From Marinomonas gallaica (GTDB lineage Bacteria; Pseudomonadota; Gammaproteobacteria; Pseudomonadales; Marinomonadaceae): DNA of 64,000 bases. Below, piece after piece: positions 7,264-16,591 of this stretch (positions are counted from its first letter, which is position 1; every line of letters begins with the position of its first letter). The notes beneath the pieces are model-generated. The model was not told where the DNA came from. It saw only the letters and a program-made list of their open reading frames with translations, and did not search any database. Both the position numbers and the translations under genes were made by a program. The stretch spans positions 186,001 to 250,000 of the forward strand of contig NZ_LTAX01000003.1 in assembly GCF_001639745.1 (NCBI RefSeq), in the 5' to 3' direction.

Positions 7264-10200
7264 TTTGACGTTCCCCTTTTGGATCTAGGAAAATTGGGCT
7301 GCAGATTTCTGCTTCAACGATACGACCATCTACAAGTGGGTAGTAAACTTTCTCACCCATCTTGTCTAAGCCACCTTTCACAAAACCTAGGGCTACAGAA
7401 CGGCCTAAGCACGCACTCCAGTAACTAGAAGAAATGTGACCAACCATTGGCATTGGAATTGACGCAGTTGGGTCAAATACAGCTTGAGCACCTTCTGGCA
7501 ATACAACGTTTGGATCAATCGTTTTAATACCCACCATTTGCTTACGTTCCGCACGTACACAGTCTTCACGCTGCATACCACGCTTACCGATAAAGCTGAA
7601 TGGTTTGTTCATAGAAACAGCCCAGCCCATACCTAAATCGTACGGGTGAACAGAGCCATCAGTATCTTGACCTGCGATAATGAAACCTTTCTCTGCACGA
7701 AGGATGTGCATTGTTTCAGTACCGTAAGGCGTCAAATCGTACTTAGCACCATGTTCGAACAGTTTTTCCCAAACATGCAGACCGTAGTTCGCTTGTACGT
7801 TGATCTCGAAAGACAACTCACCAGTGAACGAGATACGGAATACACGAGCTGGAACGCCCGCTACAGACATTGGCTTCCAATCCATGAACTTGAAGCTATC
7901 TTTAGAAACGTCAACATCACCGTCAATCAATTCTTCAAGCAGCTTACGGCTGTTCGGACCAGAGATCGTCATCGTCGCCCAATGATCAGTCACAGAAGTG
8001 AAGTACACTTCTAGTTCTGGCCATTCTGTTTGATGGTAGAATTCTAGCCAATTAAGAACCGTTGCAGCACCGCCAGATGTCGTTGTCATCAAGAAGTGGT
8101 TTTCAGCTAGGCAAGATGTAACACCATCATCAAATACCATGCCGTCTTCTTTCAGCATTAGACCGTAACGACACTTACCTACAGGTAGTTTCGCCCAAGC
8201 ATTCGAGTATACGCGACCTAAGAATTCACGCGCATCTTTACCTTGGATATCGATCTTACCTAGCGTCGATGCATCAAGGATACCGATGGACTCACGAGTC
8301 GCTAAACACTCACGGTTCAACGCTTCTTGCATTGATTCGCCAGCTTTCGGGAAGTACCAAGGACGTTTCCATTGGCCTACATCCTCAAACTTAGCACCGT
8401 TCTCTAAGTGCCACTTATGCATTGCACTGTAACGCTCAGGATCAAACAACGCACCACAGTCACGACCTGCGATCGCACCGAATGTGATTGGCGTGTAGTT
8501 AGGGCGGAAGATCGTTGTACCAGTTTGTGGAATCGTCTGGTTAAGAACTTTCGCAGCAACAGCCATACCGTTGATGTTACCCAATTTACCTTGGTCAGTA
8601 CCAAAGCCCATTGCTGTGTAACGTTTAACGTGTTCGATTGACTCAAAACCTTCGCGACAAGCAAGTTCGATACCCGCTGCAGTTACGTCGTTTTGGTAGT
8701 CAACGAATTGCTTAGGTGCTTGAGACGTTGGTTTCGTGTGAGGCACATGGAACAACGCCATTGCTTTAGATTCTTTCACTTCAGTTGTAGCTGGAACTTC
8801 TACTTCAACTGCGCTAAGACCTAGCTTAGACAATGCTTCAAGACCTGCTTTTTTACCTTCTTCAAGCGCACCAGCGGTATTAAATGTACCGTTGATCGCA
8901 CCTGCAGTAAGTTGCTTCTGTACTGTTTTACCAGGTAGGAAGCCAAGTACATCTTCGTTCCAAACTGGCTTAGAACCAGTGTGACAAGATAGATGGATAA
9001 CAGGGCTCCAGCCACCAGATGAAGCCACTGTATCAGCACTCAGTTTCTTAACAGAACCTGTTACTTTTGAACCGTCTTCACTGATTGGTGCAACCGATAC
9101 ACCCGTTACACGCTTGCTACCTTGAACATCGATGACTGCAGAACCCGTCATTACAGTGATGCCACGCTCACGCGCTGCTTCAACAAGTGCACCTGTTGGG
9201 TTCTTACGCGTATCAACGATCGCTTGTACTTTACGACCTGCATCGTGCCAGTCAATCGCTGTACGGTATGCATTATCGTTCGTTGTCATCAGAACAAGTT
9301 CGTTACCTGGTACAACACCGTAACGGTTGATGTAAGTAGAAACAGCGTTCGCTACCATACAACCTGGAACATCGTTGTTACCAAATACTAATGGACGCTC
9401 ATGTGCACCAGTAGCCAATACAACCCACTTCGAACGCACACGGTGGTAACGCTGACGAACCTGACCATTAGGCGCGCGATCAGCAATGTGATCAGTCATA
9501 CGCTGGTGGATCGTTAAGAAGTTGTGATCGTGGTAGCCGTTAACAGTAGAACGAGGAAGAACGATTACGTTTTCGTTCGCTTCAAGCTCTTTCACAACAC
9601 CTGCAACCCAAGCGCCTGCTGCTTTGCCGTCAACGCTTTCTTTGCTGCTTAATAGGCTACCACCGAATTCGTTTTGTTCGTCCGCGATGATTACGCGAGC
9701 GCCGCCACGAGCCGCGGTCAACGCAGCGATCAAACCAGCAGGACCCGCACCGACTACTACTAGATCGGCGTGCTGGTTAACTTTGTCGTACGTATCTGGA
9801 TCGTATTCATTTGGAGAACGACCTAGACCCGCCGCTTTACGGATAACTTTTTCGTATGTTTCCCACATAGTTGCAGGGTACATAAAGGTTTTGTAGTAAA
9901 AACCTGGAGGCATCATCTTGCCGCCAACTTTACCCAAAAGACCCATAATGTCGTTATCAACACTTGGCCAACCGTTCGTTGAACCAGAAACAAGACCAGA
10001 GAAAAGTTCTTGCTGTGTTGCACGAACGTTCGGTACTTGAGTCGCTTCAGTTGCACCAAGCTGCATGACAGCATTTGGCTCTTCAGCACCCGCTGCAACG
10101 ATACCGCGTGGACGGCTGTATTTGAAACTACGGCCAATTATATCAACACCGTTTGCTAACAATGCTGACGCTAGTGTATCACCGGCGAAACCTTCGAACT

Positions 10201-10279
10201 GCTTACCATTGTAGGTAAAAGTAAGTGGCTTAGAACGGTCAATTCGGCCACCGCTTTGTAGACGATTTTTTTGAGACAT
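7256..10279 (-). CDS. soxA: Sarcosine oxidase alpha subunit
   Basis: The large (1007 aa) subunit of heterotetrameric sarcosine oxidase, which oxidises sarcosine to glycine and transfers the methyl carbon to tetrahydrofolate. The N-terminus carries a ferredoxin-like segment (FAGDTLASALLANGVDIIGR). An NAD-binding Rossmann motif, VVVGAGPAGLIAALTAARGG, lies near residue 174, and a second pyridine-nucleotide fold follows. The C-terminal 400 residues resemble the aminomethyltransferase (GcvT) folate domain (ISFTGELSFEINV). GGGAGCGG lies before the ATG. The gene sits between soxD (11-base gap) and soxG (overlap), the standard order. Confidence 0.97.
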   Translation of the reverse strand: MSQKNRLQSGGRIDRSKPLTFTYNGKQFEGFAGDTLASALLANGVDIIGRSFKYSRPRGIVAAGAEEPNAVMQLGATEATQVPNVRATQQELFSGLVSGSTNGWPSVDNDIMGLLGKVGGKMMPPGFYYKTFMYPATMWETYEKVIRKAAGLGRSPNEYDPDTYDKVNQHADLVVVGAGPAGLIAALTAARGGARVIIADEQNEFGGSLLSSKESVDGKAAGAWVAGVVKELEANENVIVLPRSTVNGYHDHNFLTIHQRMTDHIADRAPNGQVRQRYHRVRSKWVVLATGAHERPLVFGNNDVPGCMVANAVSTYINRYGVVPGNELVLMTTNDNAYRTAIDWHDAGRKVQAIVDTRKNPTGALVEAARERGITVMTGSAVIDVQGSKRVTGVSVAPISEDGSKVTGSVKKLSADTVASSGGWSPVIHLSCHTGSKPVWNEDVLGFLPGKTVQKQLTAGAINGTFNTAGALEEGKKAGLEALSKLGLSAVEVEVPATTEVKESKAMALFHVPHTKPTSQAPKQFVDYQNDVTAAGIELACREGFESIEHVKRYTAMGFGTDQGKLGNINGMAVAAKVLNQTIPQTGTTIFRPNYTPITFGAIAGRDCGALFDPERYSAMHKWHLENGAKFEDVGQWKRPWYFPKAGESMQEALNRECLATRESIGILDASTLGKIDIQGKDAREFLGRVYSNAWAKLPVGKCRYGLMLKEDGMVFDDGVTSCLAENHFLMTTTSGGAATVLNWLEFYHQTEWPELEVYFTSVTDHWATMTISGPNSRKLLEELIDGDVDVSKDSFKFMDWKPMSVAGVPARVFRISFTGELSFEINVQANYGLHVWEKLFEHGAKYDLTPYGTETMHILRAEKGFIIAGQDTDGSVHPYDLGMGWAVSMNKPFSFIGKRGMQREDCVRAERKQMVGIKTIDPNVVLPEGAQAVFDPTASIPMPMVGHISSSYWSACLGRSVALGFVKGGLDKMGEKVYYPLVDGRIVEAEICSPIFLDPKGERQNV

Positions 10280-10290
10280 GATCCGCTCCC

Positions 10291-10575
10291 TTACTCCGCA
10301 ACTACTTTAGGTTGCTCACCCATTTTGTAAACTTCTTTAATTTCATACGTTACTGTATCGCGTGTAACGTTGAAGAACTTACGGCAGCCCGCTACATGAT
10401 CCCAGATTTCATGGTGTAAGCCTTTAGGGCTCTTACGGAAGAACATGTAGTTCCCCCACTCTTCATCTGTACAAGAGTCTGGATCAGCTGGACGCTCAAT
10501 GTGAGCTTGGCCGTGGTTATGGAACTCTTCTTCTTCGCGGTGTTCACCACAGTAAGGGCAATAAATATAAAACAT
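10291..10575 (-). CDS. soxD: Sarcosine oxidase delta subunit
   Basis: A 94-aa protein with the SoxD pattern FYIYCPYCGEHREEEEFHNH at the start (zinc ligands: two Cys and a His) and the RADPDSCTDEEWGNYMFFR-like centre (here RPADPDSCTDEEWGNYMFF). C83-equivalent GCRKFFNVTRDTVT closes the domain. It is a structural zinc-binding subunit of the sarcosine oxidase complex. It lies 15 bases after soxB. Confidence 0.96.
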   Translation of the reverse strand: MFYIYCPYCGEHREEEEFHNHGQAHIERPADPDSCTDEEWGNYMFFRKSPKGLHHEIWDHVAGCRKFFNVTRDTVTYEIKEVYKMGEQPKVVAE

Positions 10576-10590
10576 GAACTAAATCTCCCG

Positions 10591-11844
10591 TTAGTGTGCT
10601 ACACCAGCTGCGCCGTGCTCATCGATAAGCGCGCCGTTGTGGAATCGGAACATTGAGAATGGCTCAGCCATCTCATGCATTTCACCTTTCGCCAAAGAAG
10701 CAGCGAATACGTTGCCAGACCCTGGCGTCGCTTTAAAGCCACCTGTACCCCAACCACAGTTGAAGAAAAGGTTCTTAACAGGTGTTTTAGAAATGATCGG
10801 ACAAGCATCAGGACATGTATCAACAATACCACCCCATTGGCGGTTCATGCGTACACGGCTGAAGATTGGGAACATTTCCACAATCGCTTGAACTGTATGC
10901 TCGATCGTTGGGTAAGAACCACGCTGACCGTAACCTACGTAGCTGTCGATACCGGCACCGATTACCAAGTCACCTTTGTCAGATTGAGATGCATAACCGT
11001 GTACATGGTTAGACATTACAACTGTGTCTAGGATTGGTTTGATCGGCTCAGATACCAATGCTTGTAGCGGGTGAGACTCTAGTGGCAGTTCAAAGCCAGC
11101 TTTCGCAGCCATAACACTTGAGTGACCTGCAACAACACAACCAACGCGATCTGCTTTGATGTCGCCGTAACGGTCAGTTTTAACACCAACTACAGTACCG
11201 TCTTCAATGATGAAGTCCGTTACTTCTGTTTGTTGAATCAAATCAACGCCGTGCATATCAGCACCACGAGCAAAGCCCCAAGCAACCGCATCGTGACGAG
11301 CAACACCCGCACGTGGCTGCCAAGAAGCGCCCATAACTGGGTAACGAGCGTTATCAGAACAATCTAGGATTGGTACGATTTCGCTTACTTGCTTCGCGTC
11401 TAGTACTTCGCCATCGATACCGTTTAAACGGTTAGCGTTTACACGACGTTCGATATCACGCATGTCTTGTAGCGTGTGGCCCAAGTTTAGACAACCACGC
11501 TGAGAGAACATTACGTTGTAGTTAAGATCTTGAGAAAGACCTTCCCATAATTTCATTGCGTGCTCATATAGGTGAGCAGATTCGTCCCAAAGGTAGTTAG
11601 AACGAACGATCGTTGTGTTACGAGCGGTGTTACCACCACCTAAATAACCCTTCTCGATAACAGCAACGTTAGTTACGCCAAACTGCTTCGCTAGGTAGTA
11701 GGCCGTGGCCAAACCGTGACCACCACCACCGACGATGATGACATCGTATTTCTTTTTCGGTGTCGGGTTGCGCCAAACCCGCTGCCAATTTTCATGATGG
11801 CTTAGACTGTGCTTTAACAAGCCAAATCCGGAATACTGCTGCAT
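10591..11844 (-). CDS. soxB: Sarcosine oxidase beta subunit
   Basis: The catalytic flavoprotein subunit (417 aa) of heterotetrameric sarcosine oxidase. The dinucleotide-binding motif [19 protein letters not shown] is near residue 35, [18 protein letters not shown] holds the flavin-contact region, and [18 protein letters not shown] and [16 protein letters not shown] are family signatures near the C-terminus. AAGGAG precedes the ATG. It is the first gene of soxBDAG and is divergent from the GlxA/AraC-type activator. No glyA is seen in front of it, unlike the P. aeruginosa cluster. Confidence 0.97.
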   Translation of the reverse strand: MQQYSGFGLLKHSLSHHENWQRVWRNPTPKKKYDVIIVGGGGHGLATAYYLAKQFGVTNVAVIEKGYLGGGNTARNTTIVRSNYLWDESAHLYEHAMKLWEGLSQDLNYNVMFSQRGCLNLGHTLQDMRDIERRVNANRLNGIDGEVLDAKQVSEIVPILDCSDNARYPVMGASWQPRAGVARHDAVAWGFARGADMHGVDLIQQTEVTDFIIEDGTVVGVKTDRYGDIKADRVGCVVAGHSSVMAAKAGFELPLESHPLQALVSEPIKPILDTVVMSNHVHGYASQSDKGDLVIGAGIDSYVGYGQRGSYPTIEHTVQAIVEMFPIFSRVRMNRQWGGIVDTCPDACPIISKTPVKNLFFNCGWGTGGFKATPGSGNVFAASLAKGEMHEMAEPFSMFRFHNGALIDEHGAAGVAH

Positions 11845-12335
11845 TGTGTCAGCTCCTTATCATGGCAGCCCTTCTGAGGACTGCATTACAAAGTGGTAAT
11901 ACTAGCGATAGACTGGGTAGTCGGCGCAAAGCGCTTTTACTTGCTCTTTCACTGCGGTGATTTTCTCTTCCTGTCATTTCAATCATTGAAACAACATTTC
12001 AAAAGCGACGTCATCTTATCAATACGGGCTACCCAAAAGCCAACAGCGTAGATTTTCGTTCGTTTTTGTCTTAATAAATGCAGTTCAATAGAAGAAATAA
12101 TTTACAATTGAAATACTATGAAAACCCCCTACATGTCACATTCTTGAATGCGTCACATAGATGGTTATTTACGACAGCAAAAATATGACATTTCTACCTT
12201 GAAAAGGTGCTTTTTTGCTGCAACAACGCAATATTTCTATAGGTTTTACGTACTTATGCCTTACCTTGGATGATTGTTTCCCTTACACTTGCACAATTAC
12301 TGACGAACTCCCCCACCAGGAATCACAGTTTAAAA
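11845..12335. promoter_or_regulatory. Divergent control region between soxB and the gbdR-like gene
   Basis: About 490 bases with no convincing gene. It contains a direct repeat GTCACAT at 12135-12141 and 12152-12158 (17-base period), plus a related ATGACAT at 12184-12190. Directly repeated half-sites are what AraC-type activators usually bind. A weak hairpin (ACCTT gaa AAGGT, then GCTTTTTT) lies at 12196-12216. No promoter box is strong enough to place with confidence. Confidence 0.35.
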
Positions 12336-13391
12336 ATGACCCAAACCTACCATAAGAAACACTTCAGCCCATCAAACGCGGATCACAATCACGCTCATGT
12401 CACCTCACATGACAGCGAGAAAAAACCGATCATGATTGGCTTTGTTCTATTGAAGCACTTCTCCATGGTGGCCTTTACTGGCGCAGTGGATGCTCTAGTC
12501 ACCGCCAACCTTGTACAAACAGAAAAACTGTTCGACTACGCCACCTTGAGTATGGAAGGCCCCTCGGTAACCAGTGATCTAGGAATAGAGATTGCGACGG
12601 GCACAAGTATAGAAGAACAACTGCAACATGCCAGCGCTCATTTTGATGTGGTCATCGTTTGTGGCGGTTACCGTTGCCAACTGTCCGAGCAAAACAAGCT
12701 AACGGACTATCTGAAAAGCTGCCACAAACAAGATGCCTATTTAGGTGGTTTATGGAATGGTGCCATCGCTTTGGCACACGCGGGACTCACTAACAATACT
12801 CGTATAGCGATCCATCCTGACAACCACCCTTACGTTCGCGAGCATTTCCAAGACACCGTTATTGCAAAAGAAACGTCTGTTTTAGATGGCCGCATTTTAA
12901 GTTGCTCGGGGCCGGTCAGTGCATTGGCCATGACATTATCGTTGGTTGAACATTTACAAGACAGCCGTATAGCACGTGCCGCAAAAGAAATTTTGACCTG
13001 TGACCAACTGTCGGAAAGTACTGTCACACCCATTACTAAACCGGCAGACGACGGTAAATACCCAGAATCTTTAAAAAAGGTTCTTGAGTTAATGCGCAGC
13101 AACATCGAAGAGCCATTAACGCTAGAGGAATTATTGCATTACGCCAGCGTATCACGGCGTCAACTTGAACGTTTGTTTCAAAATCACTTAGAAACCAGCC
13201 CATCGCGTTATTATCTTGAACTGCGCATTACTTATGCGCGACGCTTGTTACAGCAAACCAACAAGCCGATCATCGAAGTGGCCATAGCCAGTGGTTTTGT
13301 TAGCTCTAGCCATTTTAGTAACTGCTTTAAAGACTACTTTGGCGTGGCACCAAGCAATTTCCGTAAACGCTCAAACCAGCAACAACAATAG
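12336..13391 (+). CDS. gbdR: GlxA-family AraC-type activator, GbdR-like
   Basis: 351 aa from the chosen start. A class I glutamine-amidotransferase-like sensor domain (about residues 30-210: IGFVLLKHFSMVAFTGAVDA, then DVVIVCGGYRC) is followed by an AraC DNA-binding domain with two helix-turn-helix motifs (LTLEELLHYASVSRRQLERL and IIEVAIASGFVSSSHFSNCF). This is the architecture of GbdR, the glycine-betaine/dimethylglycine-responsive activator that sits divergent to sdaB-sox genes in P. aeruginosa, so the symbol rests on architecture and position. It could instead be a sarcosine-responsive paralogue (SouR type). The start is uncertain: no strong ribosome site precedes 12336, and the frame is open 22 codons upstream. 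Confidence 0.82.
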   Translation: MTQTYHKKHFSPSNADHNHAHVTSHDSEKKPIMIGFVLLKHFSMVAFTGAVDALVTANLVQTEKLFDYATLSMEGPSVTSDLGIEIATGTSIEEQLQHASAHFDVVIVCGGYRCQLSEQNKLTDYLKSCHKQDAYLGGLWNGAIALAHAGLTNNTRIAIHPDNHPYVREHFQDTVIAKETSVLDGRILSCSGPVSALAMTLSLVEHLQDSRIARAAKEILTCDQLSESTVTPITKPADDGKYPESLKKVLELMRSNIEEPLTLEELLHYASVSRRQLERLFQNHLETSPSRYYLELRITYARRLLQQTNKPIIEVAIASGFVSSSHFSNCFKDYFGVAPSNFRKRSNQQQQ

Positions 13392-13410
13392 AATATAAAA
13401 TAGATCCCAT

Positions 13411-13446
13411 AAAAAAGGCCCCTAATCTTACGATAGGGGCCTTTTT
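13411..13446. terminator. Bidirectional terminator between gbdR-like gene and osmC-like gene
   Basis: AAAAAAGGCCCCTA / TAGGGGCCTTTTT around a 9-base loop. The A run and T run allow termination from both converging genes. Confidence 0.9.
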
Positions 13447-13469
13447 ACATGAGTTTGAGTCAAAATAAT

Positions 13470-13877
13470 TTATTCGACTTCAATCACTTCGTAGCTATGC
13501 ACAATATTCACGCCGCCACGCTCTAACATTAAAGAAGCTGAACAATACTCTTCAGCAGATAGCTTAACAGCACGCGCTACATGGCTTTCTTTAATCTTAC
13601 GACCGGTTACCACAAAGTGAATACGAATTTCCGTGAATACAGACGGTATCGTATCCGCACGATCCGCATCCACATGCGCCACACAAGACACAACATCTTG
13701 GCGCGCTTTCTGCAGAATATTCACAACATCGTAAGAGGTACAGCCACCTAACCCAGCAAGGATAAGCTCCATCGGGCGTGATCCTAAGGTTTGGTTGCCA
13801 TCGATTTCGACTTTAAAACCACTGCCCGTTTCTGCGGTAAAATGCTTATCTTCTTGCCACGCTATACTTGTTTTCAT
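13470..13877 (-). CDS. OsmC-family protein (YhfA-like)
   Basis: A 135-aa OsmC/Ohr-fold protein. GNQTLGSRPMELILAGLGGC gives the first redox-type cysteine region and ADRADTIPSVFTEIRIHFVV the central strands; the second family cysteine is in KLSAEEYCSASLML. Members reduce hydroperoxides or have unassigned roles, and this subgroup (next to trpC in several pseudomonads) is uncharacterised. The start at 13877 (MKTSIAWQED) has GAGAG before it and fits the family length; the open frame runs 15 codons further into the trpC end. It is probably co-transcribed with trpGDC. Confidence 0.88.
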   Translation of the reverse strand: MKTSIAWQEDKHFTAETGSGFKVEIDGNQTLGSRPMELILAGLGGCTSYDVVNILQKARQDVVSCVAHVDADRADTIPSVFTEIRIHFVVTGRKIKESHVARAVKLSAEEYCSASLMLERGGVNIVHSYEVIEVE

Positions 13878-13893
13878 TATCCCATCTCTCAAA

Positions 13894-14706
13894 CTATTTA
13901 AACAAATCCGCCAGTTTCTCACCCGGATTGTCTGCTTTCATAAAGGTTTCGCCCACCAAAAAAGCATGAATATCGTTTTCACGCATTGCCGCCACATCGT
14001 CACGAGTATGAATACCACTCTCAGTGACAATCAAACGATCTTTTGGCACATCATTCATCAGCTCAAATGTATGCTGTAAACTCAGCTCAAAGGTATGTAA
14101 ATCACGATTATTAATACCTAGCAACTCTGTGTCAGTGTATTCCAATGCTAGCTCTAATTCAGCACGATTATGAACTTCGACCAACACATCCATGGACAAA
14201 TCACGTGCCATTTGATCCAGCTCGCGTAACTCTTTACCCGTCAAACAAGCTGCAATCAACAAGACACAGTCGGCCCCAATAGAACGAGCTTCCATCACTT
14301 GGTACGGATCAACAATAAAATCTTTACGAATGACAGGTAAAGAACAAGCGTTACGAGCTTCGACTAAATAATCTTCATGGCCTTGGAAAAAGTCTTGATC
14401 TGTTAACACAGACAAACATGCTGCGCCGCCTTTTTCATAAGAAGCAGCGATTTCTTTTGGCAAAAACGGGTCACGTATAACGCCTTTGCTTGGCGATGCT
14501 TTCTTTATCTCAGCAATCACCCCCGCTTTTCCTTGACCAATTTTACGACGCAGTGCTGCAGCAAATCCACGAACTGGATTATGTGCGTTAGCCGCCGCGG
14601 CCGCCACCTCAAGGTTTGCAAACGGCGTGCGAAGCTGACGTTCCGCGATTTCTTCGTACTTACGCGCAACGATCTTTCTTAAAATTGTAGGCGTCTCAAC
14701 CTGCAT
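13894..14706 (-). CDS. trpC: Indole-3-glycerol phosphate synthase
   Basis: Converts carboxyphenylamino-deoxyribulose phosphate to indole-3-glycerol phosphate in tryptophan synthesis. The 270-aa monofunctional TIM barrel (no fused TrpF) contains [16 protein letters not shown], the phosphate/catalytic Lys motif, [20 protein letters not shown], and [13 protein letters not shown] with [12 protein letters not shown] for substrate binding. It lies 12 bases after trpD, in the order trpG-trpD-trpC usual for pseudomonad-type genomes. Confidence 0.97.
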   Translation of the reverse strand: MQVETPTILRKIVARKYEEIAERQLRTPFANLEVAAAAANAHNPVRGFAAALRRKIGQGKAGVIAEIKKASPSKGVIRDPFLPKEIAASYEKGGAACLSVLTDQDFFQGHEDYLVEARNACSLPVIRKDFIVDPYQVMEARSIGADCVLLIAACLTGKELRELDQMARDLSMDVLVEVHNRAELELALEYTDTELLGINNRDLHTFELSLQHTFELMNDVPKDRLIVTESGIHTRDDVAAMRENDIHAFLVGETFMKADNPGEKLADLFK

Positions 14707-14718
14707 GATGAACCTCTA

Positions 14719-15768
14719 TTAGTCTGCTGCTTCTGTCGACTCTGGCATATAGCAACGTGAAAAACTGGCCAGCTCTTGTAATTTGATTTTTGCTAAGCCG
14801 CCACCAATGACATCTTCCGCAATGGCCACACCTTCTTTAAGGCTGTCCGCCACACCAGACACATAAATTGCAGCACCGGCATTCAATGCCACAATATCAC
14901 GTGGAGCGTTTACAACACCCTTACCTTCAATCGCAACTTTCAGCATAGCCAAACTGCTTTCAGGATCTTCTGTTTGCACACTGGCCAACGGCTGACGCTC
15001 CATCCCAAAATCTTCAGGGGCAATTTCGTACTCAGTAATCTGACCGTCTTTCAGTTCTGCAACATAGGTTTTATCTGAAATGCTGATTTCATCAAGCCCA
15101 TCCGCGGAATGCACAACCAACACATGCTTACTGCCCAATGCTTGTAACGCTTCAGCGATTGGACGCACCCAATAACGATCAAACACCCCCATGACTTGAC
15201 GTTTCGCGCCAGCGGGATTCGTTAACGGTCCAAGCAAGTTAAAGATCGTTCGCGTTGCCATTTCTTTACGTGGCGCAATCGCGTACTGCATCGCTGAGTG
15301 ATAATTAGGCGCAAACATAAAGCCCAAACCAATCTCTTGCACGCTGCGCTTTACTTGCTCGCTGGTCAAATTTAAATAAACACCCGCTCTTTCTAAAACA
15401 TCTGCACTGCCGGATTTTGACGACACCGAGCGGCCACCGTGCTTGGCAACATGCGCCCCCGCACCCGCAGCAACAAAGGCAGAAGCGGTTGACACATTAA
15501 ACAAGTTACCGCCATCGCCACCGGTTCCGCAAGTATCTACAATCTCATCTCCACCAAGATCTACTTTGGTGGACAATTCGCGCATCACTTGAGCCGCGGC
15601 AATAATTTCATCAACTGTCTCACCTTTCATACGTAAGCCAATCAAAAAACCACCAATCTGTGCATCGGTAGTTTGACATGTCATGATGCTGTTCATGACA
15701 TCACGCATTTCTTCACCGGATAGATCCTGCTTATTTACTACTCGAGCGATCGCCTGTTGTATGTCCAC
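14719..15768 (-). CDS. trpD: Anthranilate phosphoribosyltransferase
   Basis: Transfers the phosphoribosyl group from PRPP to anthranilate. The 349-aa chain has the PRPP-binding DTCGTGGDGGNLFNVSTASA near residue 80, VAKHGGRSVSSKSGSADVLE after it, and FNLLGPLTNPAGAKRQ in the second half. All expected elements are intact. It lies 10 bases from trpG and 12 from trpC. Confidence 0.97.
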   Translation of the reverse strand: MDIQQAIARVVNKQDLSGEEMRDVMNSIMTCQTTDAQIGGFLIGLRMKGETVDEIIAAAQVMRELSTKVDLGGDEIVDTCGTGGDGGNLFNVSTASAFVAAGAGAHVAKHGGRSVSSKSGSADVLERAGVYLNLTSEQVKRSVQEIGLGFMFAPNYHSAMQYAIAPRKEMATRTIFNLLGPLTNPAGAKRQVMGVFDRYWVRPIAEALQALGSKHVLVVHSADGLDEISISDKTYVAELKDGQITEYEIAPEDFGMERQPLASVQTEDPESSLAMLKVAIEGKGVVNAPRDIVALNAGAAIYVSGVADSLKEGVAIAEDVIGGGLAKIKLQELASFSRCYMPESTEAAD

Positions 15769-15778
15769 CAGCCAACTC

Positions 15779-16357
15779 CTACTGTTTGAAAAAATTATCT
15801 AATAGAGCGTGACCATGCTCCGTCAAAATCGACTCAGGATGAAATTGCACCCCTTCTATGTTCATAGATGTGTGACGCAACCCCATGATTTCATCCAGCT
15901 CACCTTGCTCGTTCTGTGTCCACGCGGTCACATCAAAACAATCCGGCAGCGTTGCTTGCTTCACGACCAATGAATGGTAACGGGTAGCATTGTAGGGATT
16001 CGGCAAATCACGGAACACACCAATTCCTTTATGGTACACCTTAGAGGTTTTACCATGCATTACTGTTTTGGCACGAATTACATCACCACCAAAGACTTGT
16101 GCAATACTTTGATGCCCAAGACAAATACCTAAAATAGGAATATGGCCGGCAAAAGTGTTAATTGCAGCCAAAGATATCCCTGCCTCATTGGGCGTACACG
16201 GACCTGGGGAGATGACGATATGACTTGGCGCAAGCGCCTCAATATCTTGGATCGTAAGCGCATCATTACGACGCACATCGACTTCATAACCTAACTCACG
16301 AATGTACTGCACCAAGTTATAGGTGAACGAATCGTAGTTATCGATCATCAGAACCAT
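15779..16357 (-). CDS. trpG: Anthranilate synthase glutamine amidotransferase component
   Basis: A 192-aa class I glutamine amidotransferase. The nucleophile motif [15 protein letters not shown] is near residue 77, and the His-Glu pair is in [13 protein letters not shown]. It supplies ammonia to TrpE (not in this window) and possibly to PabB. It is the first gene of trpGDC; the 230-base region upstream should hold the promoter, but I see no leader peptide with tandem Trp codons. Confidence 0.96.
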   Translation of the reverse strand: MVLMIDNYDSFTYNLVQYIRELGYEVDVRRNDALTIQDIEALAPSHIVISPGPCTPNEAGISLAAINTFAGHIPILGICLGHQSIAQVFGGDVIRAKTVMHGKTSKVYHKGIGVFRDLPNPYNATRYHSLVVKQATLPDCFDVTAWTQNEQGELDEIMGLRHTSMNIEGVQFHPESILTEHGHALLDNFFKQ

Positions 16358-16530
16358 AGAGTTTTAAACCACTGAAATGTAAAACTTTTTAGATAGTCAG
16401 CCCAATGGTTTCCTCTACTTTCCCTTACAGGTGATCAATGGAGGTATTTTGAGCTCGCACAATACTACATGATTGTCATATTGCGCGCTATGCAACGACG
16501 CTAATCGGCACACCAGCATGCTTTACAGAC

Positions 16531-16560
16531 AAAAAAAACGCCAGACATATAAGTCCAGCG
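16531..16560 (-). terminator. Rho-independent terminator after vanAB
   Basis: On the minus strand: CGCTGGAC / GTCTGGCG (8 bp with two wobble pairs), loop TTATAT, then eight T. It lies just beyond the vanB stop. Confidence 0.75.
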
Positions 16561-16591
16561 CTTTGTTTGACAAAAAAAGCACTCTGAGCGG

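Noticed and set aside
7646-9896. Several plus-strand open frames of 60-120 codons inside soxA
   Set aside because: They are antisense shadows of a well-conserved gene and have no ribosome sites or recognisable domains.
11918-11935. GGCGCAAAGCGCTTT in the sox upstream region as an operator
   Set aside because: Short imperfect self-complementarity without a second copy; likely chance.
16358-16530. Trp attenuator or leader peptide upstream of trpG
   Set aside because: No short ORF with tandem Trp codons and no mutually exclusive hairpins were found.
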